Shown here: positions 45,294 to 55,127 of the stretch, piece after piece
Layout of the letters: every line of letters begins with the position of its first letter
Numbering within the stretch: the stretch's first letter is position 1
Source of the DNA: NORP240 sp942492445
Lineage (GTDB): Bacteria; Pseudomonadota; Gammaproteobacteria; Pseudomonadales; Pseudohongiellaceae
NCBI GenBank assembly: GCA_942492445.1
Contig: CALOEW010000043.1
Span: forward strand, 1 to 64,000
Reading direction: 5' to 3'
DNA: 64,000 nt
Notes under the pieces: model-generated
What the model was told of the DNA's origin: nothing
The model's database searches: none
What the model saw: the letters and a program-made list of their open reading frames with translations, nothing else
Translations under genes and position numbers: made by a program

Positions 45294-46319
45294 TCAGGTG
45301 ACAGTCGTTTCGATTTGATAAGCCTTAATTGAAGGCCTCGATTCCGGATCGGCGCCTTCCCTGACCGGCACCATTAGATCCTCCCGGCTGACACCAAGAT
45401 ACAAAAGTGCAGAACTGGCGATAAAAATCGAGGAATACGTTCCCACCACTATACCGATGGTCAGCGATATGGCAAAGCCTCTTGCCGCCTCCCCGCCGAT
45501 GAATAACATGGTCAGAACTACCATCAAGGTGGTTCCGGAGGTAACCAGGGTGCGGCTCAGGGTCTGGTTTATAGAGAGATTGATCAGTTCGACAGGAGTG
45601 CCCTGGCGCAGGCGACGAAAATTTTCCCGGATGCGGTCGGCCACGATAATTGTGTCATTCAGGGAATATCCGATCACCGCCAGAAGCCCGGCCAGCACCT
45701 GCAGATCAAAGGGCATTCCGAACAGGGAAAAGCACCCTACTGTGATGATGACATCATGTGCCAGCGCGACAACTGCGCCGACTGCAAACTTGAACTGAAA
45801 CCGGAGCGAGATGTAGACCGTTATGATAAGCAATGAGACCAGTAACCCCATACCGCCTTTTTCGGCAAGCTCTCTGCCGGCTTTGGCGCTGACAAAGTCT
45901 GACCCTAGCAGCTCCACCGGCTGGCCGCTGGCCGCAGTAAGCAACGCCGCAATCCTCGCGCCCATTGCCACGGCAGCGGCCGCCTGGTTGGCATCTGACT
46001 CCTGCGCCACTTTGAGTACTATACGAATTTCGCGGTCGGAACCGAAATTGACAACCTGTGTATCTTCGATGCCGTTCATCTGGAGGATATTGCTAACTGT
46101 ACCCGGCGACACTGCCTGCGAGTACCCGAGTTGTACTGCGATTCCGGAGCTGAAATCCAGACCCAGCTGCAAGCCGTTGAACAACAGCGAAAACAATGAA
46201 CTCAGCACCACAAGCAGGGAAACGGCTGCGGTTATCCGCCTTATTCCCATGAAGTCGATGCGAGGTGTGGCTTTACCGGGCTGCCGGAACTCGAACGTTG
46301 CTTTGACAGATTTACGCAT
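45294..46319 (-). CDS. secF: Protein translocase subunit SecF (no adjacent secD)
   Basis: SecF works with SecD in the membrane to drive late steps of Sec export using the proton gradient. The 341-residue protein has the first membrane segment, a periplasmic domain containing IEDTQVVNFGSDREIRIV, then five more segments with DVIITVGCFSLFGMPFDLQV and YSLNDTIIVADRIRENFRRL, the SecF signature. It is intact, but secD, normally directly upstream in the same operon, is absent: the 1.3 kb upstream has no secD-like sequence. This breaks a nearly universal gene pair. Confidence 0.93.
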   Translation of the reverse strand: MRKSVKATFEFRQPGKATPRIDFMGIRRITAAVSLLVVLSSLFSLLFNGLQLGLDFSSGIAVQLGYSQAVSPGTVSNILQMNGIEDTQVVNFGSDREIRIVLKVAQESDANQAAAAVAMGARIAALLTAASGQPVELLGSDFVSAKAGRELAEKGGMGLLVSLLIITVYISLRFQFKFAVGAVVALAHDVIITVGCFSLFGMPFDLQVLAGLLAVIGYSLNDTIIVADRIRENFRRLRQGTPVELINLSINQTLSRTLVTSGTTLMVVLTMLFIGGEAARGFAISLTIGIVVGTYSSIFIASSALLYLGVSREDLMVPVREGADPESRPSIKAYQIETTVT

Positions 46320-47605
46320 ATAGAAAATCGGGCAGGAACAACTGCCCTGGCAGGTAAGAACCAGGGTCAGATTGGTGTCTGCAGGAGCAGCAGTTCAGGA
46401 ATACAGTAGCCGTAGAATTACAGCCAGATAGTGAAGATGGCGCCAAGCATAAGCCGGTTGGAAGGCAAAGTCCATCGTCTGGCCTGGAATATTTTTAATC
46501 AGCGTTCCCCTGATTCCTGTTGCAATGTAGATTAAGCTTACCCGTGCAAAGCCGCCGGTTCGCGTACCGGTGCCCTTCATCGGGTTATGTTCTTTCTCCT
46601 GTGACTCCATTCCGCTAACTGCCTGGAGAAGCTCCCATATTGGAACGAAACATATAAACCAAAGCATTGGTGCCGGCATAACCAAGGTCGACGGCAACAT
46701 CCTGTACAATAATTCCCACGGCAGAACCGATCGATCGATTCAATCAACACCAGGCGGGTGCGCCTCTGGGAGAACAGTAGCCCGGTTTCACTGCAAAGCA
46801 AGCTGGCCAGCGTACGGAAGCTGGACGCCGCTGATTCTGCCAGTTGCAGCGAACCAGGCTCCCCCTGGAGCGGGGCGGATTCCAGGAAGTAGCCGTTCCC
46901 GATAGGATACACCCCCCCGATGGGCAGATTCTCCTGAGTTTCTTAAACCTCGCGGCAGCGATTACTGGCATTGCAGCTGCGAATTCTCAACTCCCGGATT
47001 TCAGTGAACCGATGTTTTTCAGTGTGTATAAGCTCTAAAGGTGAATAACCTGCGAGTTCTGAATGTGAAAAGTCAGTAAGCGTACGATTCTGTTTCCGGG
47101 AGTTGGAGGATTGTCAATTATTCGTGGCTCCGGTCAGCGCGCCCGGCAGGGAAGTCCTGTGGCTGAGGACCGCGCCACTCCGGGGTGGCCTCACTCAGAA
47201 AAATACCCTGGAAGGCGGTCATTTTTCCTCCCTCGGCGCTGGTCCTTTTATTGCAGCCCCAGGATACCTCTGCCGGCCGCGCACTCGGTTGAGTGCGGAA
47301 TTCACCATTCAGTGGCTTAGAGTTGCGATCCTTTTCTAAGGGAGGCATGTTAGTTTCAGTAGTGGACTCTTCACCTATACCCCTACTGGTTTCCACAGGC
47401 TTTTTAGTCGGGCACGGAACACCTGTCCAGGGGAAGTCTGAGGGCGGAGCAACAAAAAGCAGCACCAATCGACCGAGAGAGGGTACCCCGGAGGAGTGTA
47501 AGTTGCGGTGCATCAGACTCCCCTGGAGCGGGGCGGCGTCCCGGTAGCAGCAAAGCGGTCCTGATTTTGCGGGACTGCAACGATATGAGAAACAAGTGGT
47601 TAGTG
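46320..47605. other. 1.3-kb region without recognisable gene
   Basis: Many short open frames on both strands, none of which resembles a family. A short imperfect direct repeat is visible: CTCCCCCTGGAGCGGGGCGG near 46859 and CTCCCCTGGAGCGGGGCGG near 47518. A plus-strand frame ending at 47038 has a signal-peptide-like stretch (LAAAITGIAAANSQLPDF), but its start and context are poor. This is where secD would be expected if the secDF pair were whole. Confidence 0.4.
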
Positions 47606-47670
<65 letters not shown>

Positions 47671-47751
47671 GGAATTTGAAGTACTTCGAGTAGTAGTTGG
47701 CTGCCCGGACGATCAGAAAGACGCCTGGTGTTTCCAGGTAGTCGGTTCAGT

Positions 47752-47828
<77 letters not shown>

Positions 47829-48334
47829 ATTTAACAGACGGGTCTTTTTGGTAGGCCCGAGCGTCGGGCTCAACTCTTGTTGGGCGCAGCCGCTGAAGGT
47901 CGCAGGTTCAAATCCTGCCCCCGCTACCAATTTAACAGACGGGTCTTTTTGGTAGGCCCGAGCGTCGGACTCAACTCTTGTTGGGCGCAGCCGCTGAAGG
48001 TCGCAGGTTCAAATCCTGCCCCCGCTACCACTATAAGTAAGGGTCACCATTGGTAGGCCCGAGCGTCGGGCTCAACTGTTGTTGGGCGCAGCCGCTGAAG
48101 GTCGCAGGTTCAAATCCTGCCCCCCGCTACCACTTTAACAGACGGGTCTTTTTGGTAGGCCCGAGCGTCGGGCTCAACTCTTGTTGGGCGCAGCCGCTGA
48201 AGGTCGCAGGTTCAAATCCTGCCCCCGCTACCAATTTAACAGACGGGTCTTATTGGTAGGCCCGAGCGTCGGGCTCAACTCTTGTTGGGCGCAGCCGCTG
48301 AAGGTCGCAGGTTCAAATCCTGCCCCCGCTACCA
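47829..48334 (+). repeat. Five tandem ~101-bp repeats with tRNA-fMet 3' parts
   Basis: Units at 47829-47929, 47930-48030, 48031-48132, 48133-48233 and 48234-48334. Each has a ~25-base spacer (usually TTTAACAGACGGGTCTTTTT), then GGTAG...GTCGGGCTCA like the tRNA D loop and anticodon 5' side, an extra ~22-base insertion (ACTCTTGTTGGGCGCAGCCG) where the anticodon stem should close, then GAAGGTCGCAGGTTCAAATC through CGCTACCA, the T arm and CCA end. The third unit has a different spacer. The T-arm base change C for T is shared by all five, so they were amplified after diverging from the tRNA. Confidence 0.92.
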
Positions 48335-48410
48335 AATCCAGGCCGCTACAGGCAGCGGCACTGTGAAAATTTCGTTTTGACTCTGCCCTGGATGGCTCGG
48401 TGCAGAGGGA

Positions 48411-48433
48411 AAAGCCCCGACATGGGGCTTTTT
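48411..48433 (+). terminator. Intrinsic terminator after the tRNA repeats
   Basis: AAAGCCCC-GACAT-GGGGCTTT is followed by a T-rich tail. It should end the transcript that starts at the initiator tRNA, or allow only part of it to reach rimP. Confidence 0.82.
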
Positions 48434-48523
48434 ATTAGGGGCACCTGCGGTCATCAGCTGGGTAACGGTCTCCTGGTAGCGAAGTGCATTTCGGACTTCT
48501 GTGGACATAAGTTTCTTAAGAAG

Positions 48524-48546
48524 TGGGCCATCGGCCCATTTTTTGT
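48524..48546 (+). terminator. Second terminator-like hairpin, upstream of rimP
   Basis: TGGGCC-ATC-GGCCCA is followed by six T and lies about 28 bases before the rimP start. Two terminators in tandem between the tRNA and rimP resemble the E. coli metY-rimP leader, where readthrough is used to control nusA-infB expression; that role is inferred here. Confidence 0.75.
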
Positions 48547-48573
48547 TTTCACGGGCCGAAAAGTTGAGGATTG

Positions 48574-49023
48574 GTGAAAAGAAGCGAACGACAGATAGTG
48601 GAGCTGCTGGCGCCGACAATCAGAGCCCTGGGTCTGGAGCTGTGGGGCGTGGAACATATCTCCCAGGGTCGGAACAGCATCCTCAGGATTTACATTGACG
48701 GTCCGGATGGGATCACCATCGAAGACTGTGAACGAGTCAGTCGCGAGGTCAGTGGAATCCTGGATGTGGAGGACCCTGTCGCCGGGGAATATACCCTGGA
48801 AGTTTCTTCGCCAGGGGCCGACCGGCGGTTGTTTTCTCTGCCGCAATTCGGGCAGTTTGTCGGCAATGAGGTAAACATCAGGTTGGGTACTCCCGTGGAC
48901 GGGAGACGAAGGTTGAAAGGGCGGTTGAAAGAGATTTCAGGGAATGAAGTTTGTGTCGAGGTTGATGGTCTTGTTTTCAGGTGCCCGTTTGAAGCCATTG
49001 AGAAAGCAAATATTGTCTTCTGA
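48574..49023 (+). CDS. rimP: Ribosome maturation factor RimP
   Basis: RimP aids 30S subunit maturation. The family text is clear: LGLELWGVEHISQGRNSILR, YIDGPDGITIEDCERVSREV, ILDVEDPV, YTLEVSSPGADRRLF and the C-terminal SH3-like domain ending EKANIVF. It is about 149 residues. A TGA at 48565 forces the start to be TTG 48571 or GTG 48574; GTG is taken because it lies slightly better relative to GAGG. It heads the rimP-nusA-infB cluster. Confidence 0.93.
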   Translation: MKRSERQIVELLAPTIRALGLELWGVEHISQGRNSILRIYIDGPDGITIEDCERVSREVSGILDVEDPVAGEYTLEVSSPGADRRLFSLPQFGQFVGNEVNIRLGTPVDGRRRLKGRLKEISGNEVCVEVDGLVFRCPFEAIEKANIVF

Positions 49024-49088
49024 TGTGTTCCACGATATCCGGGCACGGTCACGGACGTGAAGCAGTGAGTTAGGGTGACACCGTTATG

Positions 49089-50575
49089 ATGAGTAAAGAG
49101 ATTTTAATGGTTGCGGACGCTGTCTCGAATGAGAAAGGTGTGTCGCGTGATGTGATCTTTGAAGCGATCGAATCTGCCTTGGCTACGGCTAAACCAAGAA
49201 GCTGCATGGCAACGAGGAAATCGATTGTCGCGTCTCTGTGGATCAGAAAACCGGTGAATACGAGACTTTTCGGGTCTGGACTGTGGTAGAGGATGAAGAC
49301 TTTGAGGATCCCGAAGCTCAGTTGACCCAGGAACAGGCTATTGCCAAAGATCCCTCTCTCACAGTCGGAGACACCTGGGAGGAGCAGATCGAGAACGTGG
49401 AATTCGGCCGTATTGCGGCGCAGACAGCCAAGCAGGTCATTGTCCAGAAGGTCCGCGAAGCGGAACGTGAACTGGTGATTTCGGAGTACAAGGACAAGGT
49501 TGGTGAACTGGTTTCAGGAATCGTCAAGAAGGTCACCAGAGACAGCGTAATCGTCGATCTGGGCAATAATGCCGAAGGCTTGTTGCCACGTGACCAGATG
49601 ATACCAAGGGAAACATTCCGGGTCGGGGATCGGGTCAGAGGGCTGTTGATCGAAGTTCGATCCGAGCCACGTGGTCCACAACTGATTCTCAGCAGAACTT
49701 CGCCGAACATGTTGATCGAGCTGTTCAAGATCGAGGTTCCGGAGATAGCGGAGGAGGTCATAGAAATACGGGCCGCCGCCAGAGACCCGGGTTCCCGTGC
49801 CAAGATCGTGGTAAGCACCAACGACGGGCGGATTGACCCGGTGGGGGCCTGTGTCGGCATGCGTGGTTCCAGGGTGCAGGTAGTCTCCAACGAGCTGGCC
49901 AATGAGCGTATTGATATAATCCTCTGGGATGACAATCCGGCTCAACTGGTAATTAATTCCATGTCGCCGGCGGAGGTGGCCTCCATTATCGTTGATGAGG
50001 ACAGTCACACCATGGACGTTGCCGTGGCTGAGGAAAACCTGGCCCAGGCTATAGGCCGCAACGGTCAGAACGTAAGGCTCTCCAGTGAGCTGAGCGGGTG
50101 GACAATCAATGTAATGAGCGAGGAAGACGCGGCGGTCAAGCAGCAACAGGAAGCTAACAGCTATATCGAAATGTTCAAGGATAAACTTGAAGTCGATGAC
50201 GATGTGGCCGAAGTGCTGGTGCAGGAAGGGTTTACGTCACTGGAAGAAATAGCCTATGTGCCGCTGGACGAAATTCTGGCCATCGAGGGGTTTGACGAGG
50301 ATATCGCCAACGAGCTGCGCAACCGGGCCAAGGACGCTTTGCTTACCCAGGCTATAGCGTCCGAAGAGGATCTGTCCAGAGCCAACATAGCCGACGATCT
50401 GTTGAATATGGAAGGCATGAATGATCAGCTGGCATTGGCTCTTTCCAAGATGGGTATCCTTTCCATGGAAGATCTGGCAGAGCAATCAGTGGACGAGCTG
50501 ATGGATATTGAGGACATGGACGAAGTACGAGCTGGCCATCTGATCATGACTGCGAGAGCCCCGTGGTTTGAATGA
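49089..50575 (+). CDS. nusA: Transcription factor NusA (apparent frameshift near 49193)
   Basis: NusA modulates pausing, termination and antitermination by RNA polymerase. The N-terminal frame gives MSKEILMVADAVSNEKGVSR and IFEAIESALATA, then loses sense. From about 49197 the frame starting further right carries on with KKLHGNEEIDCRVSVDQKTG, followed by S1 (VSGIVKKVTRDSVIVDLGNN), KH domains (DPVGACVGMRGSRVQ, AIGRNGQNVRLSSELSGW) and two acidic C-terminal repeats. Restoring frame (two extra bases or one missing in GCTAAACCAAGAAG) gives about 495 residues, the normal size. As nusA is essential in most bacteria, a sequencing error is the likeliest cause. Confidence 0.93.
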
Positions 50576-50615
50576 TCGAGAGGTCCGTGTGGTAAGAATC
50601 TAAGGGGTATTGTCA

Positions 50616-53180
50616 ATGGCAGATGTAACAGTTAAAGAACTTGCCAGAGTGGTAGGTGTGACGGAGGATAAGCTTCTAGCCCAGATCAAAGAAGCAGGTC
50701 TCCCTCATACCAGCCCTGATGAGACCATTACTAATGATGACAAGAATACTCTGTTGTTATTCTTGCGGCGGGGTCATGGCAATCGGGAAGCTTCAGATGC
50801 CGCCCCGCGAAAAATCACCCTGAAACGAAAGACCCTTGCGACTCTGAAGTCATCGCCAGGCCATGGGCGTGGCAAAACCGTAAACGTGGAAGTTCGCAAA
50901 AAGCGCACTTACGTAAAGCGCAGCGCATTGCCGGATCAGGAAAAAGAGGTTATAGAGCAGGAAGCGGAAGCGGCTGAAGCTGAGCAGCAGCTGGAAGCAA
51001 ATGCAGCGGAAGCTACAGTGGCAGCTTCACAAACTGAAGTGGCAGCACAGGGTGAAGAGTCAAGCTCCAGTGAACAGGTTTCAGGGGAGCCGGCGGCTGA
51101 AAAAGCGGGCCCCGTCTCAGCGGCCGTTGAAACGCCTATACTGCAGGAGCCGGAACAAGCTAAAGCGGGTCGTCCTGTTCCGAAACGTAAACCGGCACAT
51201 GAACCCGAAGAAGAAGATCGTGGTGCTGAAAAGAAGGGGCACAAGCACAAGGACAAGTCACTGCGACGCCAGGCCAGGGAGCGAGCGCCTACTGCAGACG
51301 ATTTCGTGCTGGAGGACGGAGAATACGCAGAGGTGGAAAGCCATGTCCGTCGTGGCGGACGGAAAGCCAAGGCGAGGATGGCCAGCAAGCGCCACGCCTT
51401 CGAGAAGCCGACCGAGTTCATCACCAGGGAAATCACCATCGGTGAGGCTAACACCGTGGCAGAGCTGGCACAGAAAATGTCAGTCAAGGCTGCTGAAGTG
51501 GTCAAGGTACTTTTCAAGATGGGTGTCATGGCAACTATCAATCAGGTGCTGGACCGTGATACCTCGACCCTTCTCATTGAGGAATTGGGTCATCGGGCCA
51601 GGTTTGTCTCAGTGGATGCTGTCGAGGAACAACTTTACGAGGATCTTGCTCAGCACGAAGGTAAAAAGGAGATTGTCAGGGCGCCAGTTGTCACGGTTAT
51701 GGGTCACGTGGACCATGGTAAGACTTCTCTGCTGGATTATATTCGCAAATCGACGGTGGTTTCCCATGAGGCCGGCGGAATTACTCAGCACATTGGTGCG
51801 TATCATGTGGATACCGAGCATGGCATGGTGAGTTTTCTGGATACTCCAGGCCATGCCGCATTCAGTGCCATGCGTTCGCGAGGCGCCAAGGCAACTGATG
51901 TGGTTATTCTGGTAGTGGCCGCCGACGATGGGGTAATGCCTCAGACTGAAGAGGCGGTCAATCACGCCAGGGCTGCGAATGTGCCAATTGTCGTTGCCAT
52001 TAACAAGATTGACAAGGAAAACGCAGATCCTGACAAAGTTAAGAACGAACTCGCAACTCTGAATGTGATTCCGGAACAGTGGGGCGGAGATACTCAGTTT
52101 GTCGAAGTTTCGGCGCATACAGGCGAGGGTATTGAGGATCTGCTGGAGGCGATACTCCTGCAGGCCGAATTGCTGGAGCTCAAGGCTTACATCGATGTGC
52201 CGGGCAGTGGTATTGTCATCGAGTCTAGACTTGACAAGGGGCGCGGACCGGTTGCGTCGGTGCTGGTTCAGAACGGTGTACTGAAAGCCGGTGACATAGT
52301 GCTGGCAGGCCATGAGTACGGTCGGGTGCGGGCACTTATCGACGAGAACGGCAACGATACCAAATCTGCCGGACCTTCCATCCCGGTGGAGATTCTTGGC
52401 CTTACCGGCGTGCCGGAGGCAGGTGATGAGTTTGTAGTGGTCAAGGACGAGAAGAAAGCCCGGGAAGTTGCAGAGTTTCGCCGGGACCGGACCAAGGACA
52501 GTCAGCATGCTCTGCAGCAGACAGCCAAATTGGATTCCCTGTTCGCCGGTATTGGAAAGGACGAAAAGAAAATTTTCAACGTCATTGTCAAAGGGGATGT
52601 GCGGGGCTCCGTGGAAGCCATAAATTCTTCCCTGCAGAGCCTGGGTAACGAAGAGGTCGAGATCAATGTGGTTTCTTCCGGAGTCGGGGGGATCACGGAA
52701 ACCGACGCGCACCTGGCTGCCACGTCAACGGCTATGATCATTGGCTTCAATGTGAGAGCGGATCGCGCTGCCCGGGATGTGGTCGAGAACGAAGGGCTGG
52801 AGATGCGTTATTACAATGTGATTTACGATGTCATCGATGATGCTCGGGCTATTCTGGGCGGCATGCTGAAACCGGAGCTGCGCGAGGAGATAGTTGGTGT
52901 CGCCGAAGTTAGGGACGTGTTCAATTCACCCAAATTCGGGCAGATCGCCGGCAGCATGGTTATTGAAGGAACCGTATACCGCAACAAGCCTATCCGGGTG
53001 CTGAGGGATAATGTGGTAATTTACGAAGGCGAGTTGGAATCCCTGCGTCGGTTCAAGGATGATGCCAACGAAGTACGCAACGGCATGGAGTGCGGAATTG
53101 GTGTCAGGAACTACAATGATGTTCGCGTGGGTGACAAGATTGAAGTCTATGAAACCCAGGAAGTAGCGCGGACTCTGTAG
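50616..53180 (+). CDS. infB: Translation initiation factor IF-2
   Basis: IF-2 is the GTPase that brings initiator tRNA to the ribosome. The N-terminal IF2N domain (MADVTVKELARVVGVTEDKL) is followed by a long charged linker (about residues 60-260), a second IF2N-like segment, the G domain with G1 GHVDHGKTSL (about 363), DTPGHAAF and NKIDKENADPD, and domains II-IV. The ATG at 50616 with AAGGGG eight bases upstream gives 854 residues. Having the initiator tRNA gene just upstream makes a functional cluster. Confidence 0.96.
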   Translation: MADVTVKELARVVGVTEDKLLAQIKEAGLPHTSPDETITNDDKNTLLLFLRRGHGNREASDAAPRKITLKRKTLATLKSSPGHGRGKTVNVEVRKKRTYVKRSALPDQEKEVIEQEAEAAEAEQQLEANAAEATVAASQTEVAAQGEESSSSEQVSGEPAAEKAGPVSAAVETPILQEPEQAKAGRPVPKRKPAHEPEEEDRGAEKKGHKHKDKSLRRQARERAPTADDFVLEDGEYAEVESHVRRGGRKAKARMASKRHAFEKPTEFITREITIGEANTVAELAQKMSVKAAEVVKVLFKMGVMATINQVLDRDTSTLLIEELGHRARFVSVDAVEEQLYEDLAQHEGKKEIVRAPVVTVMGHVDHGKTSLLDYIRKSTVVSHEAGGITQHIGAYHVDTEHGMVSFLDTPGHAAFSAMRSRGAKATDVVILVVAADDGVMPQTEEAVNHARAANVPIVVAINKIDKENADPDKVKNELATLNVIPEQWGGDTQFVEVSAHTGEGIEDLLEAILLQAELLELKAYIDVPGSGIVIESRLDKGRGPVASVLVQNGVLKAGDIVLAGHEYGRVRALIDENGNDTKSAGPSIPVEILGLTGVPEAGDEFVVVKDEKKAREVAEFRRDRTKDSQHALQQTAKLDSLFAGIGKDEKKIFNVIVKGDVRGSVEAINSSLQSLGNEEVEINVVSSGVGGITETDAHLAATSTAMIIGFNVRADRAARDVVENEGLEMRYYNVIYDVIDDARAILGGMLKPELREEIVGVAEVRDVFNSPKFGQIAGSMVIEGTVYRNKPIRVLRDNVVIYEGELESLRRFKDDANEVRNGMECGIGVRNYNDVRVGDKIEVYETQEVARTL

Positions 53181-53221
53181 TTATCGGCAGTTCTAATGCA
53201 ATCGGTCCGGTCGGCAGGTTA

Positions 53222-53641
53222 ATGGCAGAACAATCAACAAGGCTACAGCGTATAGCTGATCTGATTCAGCGGGAATTGGCGGTGTTGATCCAGCTGGAAA
53301 TCAGCGACCCCCGAATCGGCATGGTTTCAGTGACCGGTGTGGATGTCAGCAGGGATCTGGGGTATGCCAATGTCTATGTCTCTGTGCTGAATTCACCGGG
53401 CGGAGAAGGGCGCAGCGCAGGTGGAGAGCCCGAAGGTGATCTGGACAGATTGGAAGTAGAGGAGAATATCAAGGCATTGAACAAGGCCGCCGGGTATCTT
53501 CGCAGCCTGCTTGCCAGGCGATTGAAACTAAGGACTACCCCCAAGCTCAAGTTTCACTACGATGCGACCCTGAGACAGGGTAACCGGCTTTCCTCGCTCA
53601 TAGACGATGCGTTGGAAGCTGACCGGAAATTGCATTCCTGA
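53222..53641 (+). CDS. rbfA: Ribosome-binding factor A
   Basis: RbfA is a 30S assembly and cold-adaptation factor with a KH-like fold. RLQRIADLIQRELAVLIQLE, SVTGVDVSRDLGYANVYVSV and the end KLKFHYDATLRQGNRLSSLI are typical. It is 139 residues. A Gly/Glu-rich insert (SPGGEGRSAGGEPEGD, about residues 58-75) is longer than in E. coli. It lies between infB and truB, as usual. Confidence 0.94.
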   Translation: MAEQSTRLQRIADLIQRELAVLIQLEISDPRIGMVSVTGVDVSRDLGYANVYVSVLNSPGGEGRSAGGEPEGDLDRLEVEENIKALNKAAGYLRSLLARRLKLRTTPKLKFHYDATLRQGNRLSSLIDDALEADRKLHS

Positions 53642-53678
53642 ACCCGGAATAAGGCAGGAAATAGAAGGAAACATACCG

Positions 53679-54620
53679 TTGGGCAGGCCAAGAAACAGAC
53701 GTGGCAGTAACAGGGGCAGGGTTGTAAACGGAATCCTGGTGCTGGACAAGGCGCAAGGATTGAGTTCGAACGAGGCGTTGCAGAAGGTAAAACGGCTGTA
53801 TAACGCCCGTAAAGCAGGGCATACTGGCAGCCTTGACCCGCTGGCCACCGGCGTTCTGCCTCTGTGTTTCGGTGAGGCCACTAAACTGTCACAGTTTTTG
53901 CTGGAATCCGACAAGCGTTACCGGGTAACGATATCGCTGGGAATACGAACGGATACCGGTGATGCGGAAGGCAGGGTCATTGAGCAGTCAGAACGCTTCT
54001 CTGTTGATGCCCCTCAGATAAGGCAGGCCCTGACGCGGTTCACGGGTACTATCGAGCAGATTCCGCCGATGTACTCGGCGATCAAGCAACAGGGAGTCCC
54101 GCTCTACAAGCTGGCACGGGAAGGAATAGAAGTTGACAGGGCCAGTCGTGAAATCACGGTTTACAGCATAGATCTGTTGCACTTCGAAGACCGGGAATTG
54201 CAGATAGACGTACATTGCAGTAAGGGTACCTACATACGCACTCTGGCCGACGATCTCGGTAATCTGCTTGGCTGTGGGGCCCACGTTAAGGCATTGAGAC
54301 GGACACAGGCGGGCGTATTCAAAGAGTCTGACAGCGTCACACTGAAGCATCTGGAGGAAATCCGCCAGGCTGCGGATGCGAATGATTTCAATGCCCTGGA
54401 CAGGTTCCTGGTCCCCATGGACACGGCGGTGGAAAACCTGCCCGAAGTCAAGCTGCCGGATTTGACCGCCGATTGGATCAAGCAGGGGCAACCGGTTCTT
54501 GTCAGGCATCTGCCCGCAGATGGGCTGGTGCGGCTGTACCAGGGCGAACAGTTTATTGGAATAGGAAGTATTCTGGACGACGGGCGAGTGGCACCGCGTC
54601 GAATGATTACGGATCAATGA
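53679..54620 (+). CDS. truB: tRNA pseudouridine(55) synthase TruB
   Basis: TruB converts U55 in the tRNA T loop to pseudouridine. NGILVLDKAQGLSSNEALQ, the catalytic Asp in AGHTGSLDPLATGVLPLC (about residue 47), YRVTISLGIRTDTGDAEG and the CSKGTYIRTLADDLG block are conserved, and the C-terminal part ends DDGRVAPRRM. The TTG at 53679 with AAGGA nine bases upstream gives 313 residues; the longer frame starting inside rbfA is unlikely. Confidence 0.94.
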   Translation: MGRPRNRRGSNRGRVVNGILVLDKAQGLSSNEALQKVKRLYNARKAGHTGSLDPLATGVLPLCFGEATKLSQFLLESDKRYRVTISLGIRTDTGDAEGRVIEQSERFSVDAPQIRQALTRFTGTIEQIPPMYSAIKQQGVPLYKLAREGIEVDRASREITVYSIDLLHFEDRELQIDVHCSKGTYIRTLADDLGNLLGCGAHVKALRRTQAGVFKESDSVTLKHLEEIRQAADANDFNALDRFLVPMDTAVENLPEVKLPDLTADWIKQGQPVLVRHLPADGLVRLYQGEQFIGIGSILDDGRVAPRRMITDQ

Positions 54621-54789
54621 AGATCCGGGATGCCGGGGAGCGGAATCAATAACATTCCCGGGCCCTATGGACCACCAGGTAACTACTAATATGCGTGGTT
54701 ATTCTGGAACTGCAGGGACGTTGCCGTCGCTGGCCTGAGAGTGGCCGGCGTGGCTTTTATCTGACCGCATATTAATACGGAGCAATGTA

Positions 54790-55059
54790 ATGGCTTTATC
54801 AGCTGAAAAGAAAGAATCGATTATTAAAGAATTCGCGATCAAAGATGGCGATACCGGATCTCCCGAGGTCCAGGTTGCACTCCTGACTGAAAATATCAAT
54901 CACCTTCAGGCACATTTCAAAGAGCACGCTCACGACCACCATTCTCGCAGGGGTCTCATACGCATGGTCAACAGCCGCAGAAAGCTGCTTGACTATCTTA
55001 AGCGCAAGGATCTTGAACGCTACGCGACACTGATCAAGCGCCTCGGTCTGCGTCGATAA
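54790..55059 (+). CDS. rpsO: 30S ribosomal protein S15
   Basis: S15 is a primary 16S rRNA-binding protein of the platform. All 89 residues match the family: IIKEFAIKDGDTGSPEVQVA, LTENINHLQAHFKEHAHDHH, SRRGLIRMVNSRRKLLDYL. In E. coli it represses its own translation by a leader pseudoknot; the 170-base leader here has a GC-rich hairpin (54729-54751), but I cannot tell whether it serves that end. Confidence 0.96.
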   Translation: MALSAEKKESIIKEFAIKDGDTGSPEVQVALLTENINHLQAHFKEHAHDHHSRRGLIRMVNSRRKLLDYLKRKDLERYATLIKRLGLRR

Positions 55060-55074
55060 TCAAAATTAAATCCA

Positions 55075-55108
55075 GCGGGCCATGCAGGAATACAGACTCG
55101 TGGCCCGT
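55075..55108 (+). promoter_or_regulatory. rpsO-pnp intergenic hairpin
   Basis: GCGGGCCA at 55075-55082 pairs with TGGCCCGT at 55101-55108 around an 18-base loop. In E. coli the rpsO-pnp interval has a terminator and an RNase III-cut hairpin through which PNPase autoregulates; this stem is a candidate for one of those. There is no U tract after it. Confidence 0.5.
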
Positions 55109-55127
55109 GCAGAATTAGGAAAGTACT

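Noticed and set aside
46395..47038. secD remnant or other gene upstream of secF
   Set aside because: None of the frames in either direction shows SecD text; the frames are short and overlap each other.
47829..48334. CRISPR array
   Set aside because: The repeats are about 101 bp, directly abutting, with no unique spacers and clearly derived from the adjacent tRNA.
47829..48334. Five functional tRNA genes
   Set aside because: The 5' acceptor strand is missing and an insertion breaks the anticodon arm in each unit, so none can fold as a normal tRNA.
48050..48366. Open frames encoding repeated VGPSVGLNSCWAQPLKV-type peptides
   Set aside because: They are translations through the tRNA-derived repeats; such KVAGSNPAPAT-like peptides are well-known artefacts of reading across tRNA 3' ends.
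51609..52712. Minus-strand open frame inside infB
   Set aside because: Antisense shadow of a conserved gene; no family resemblance.
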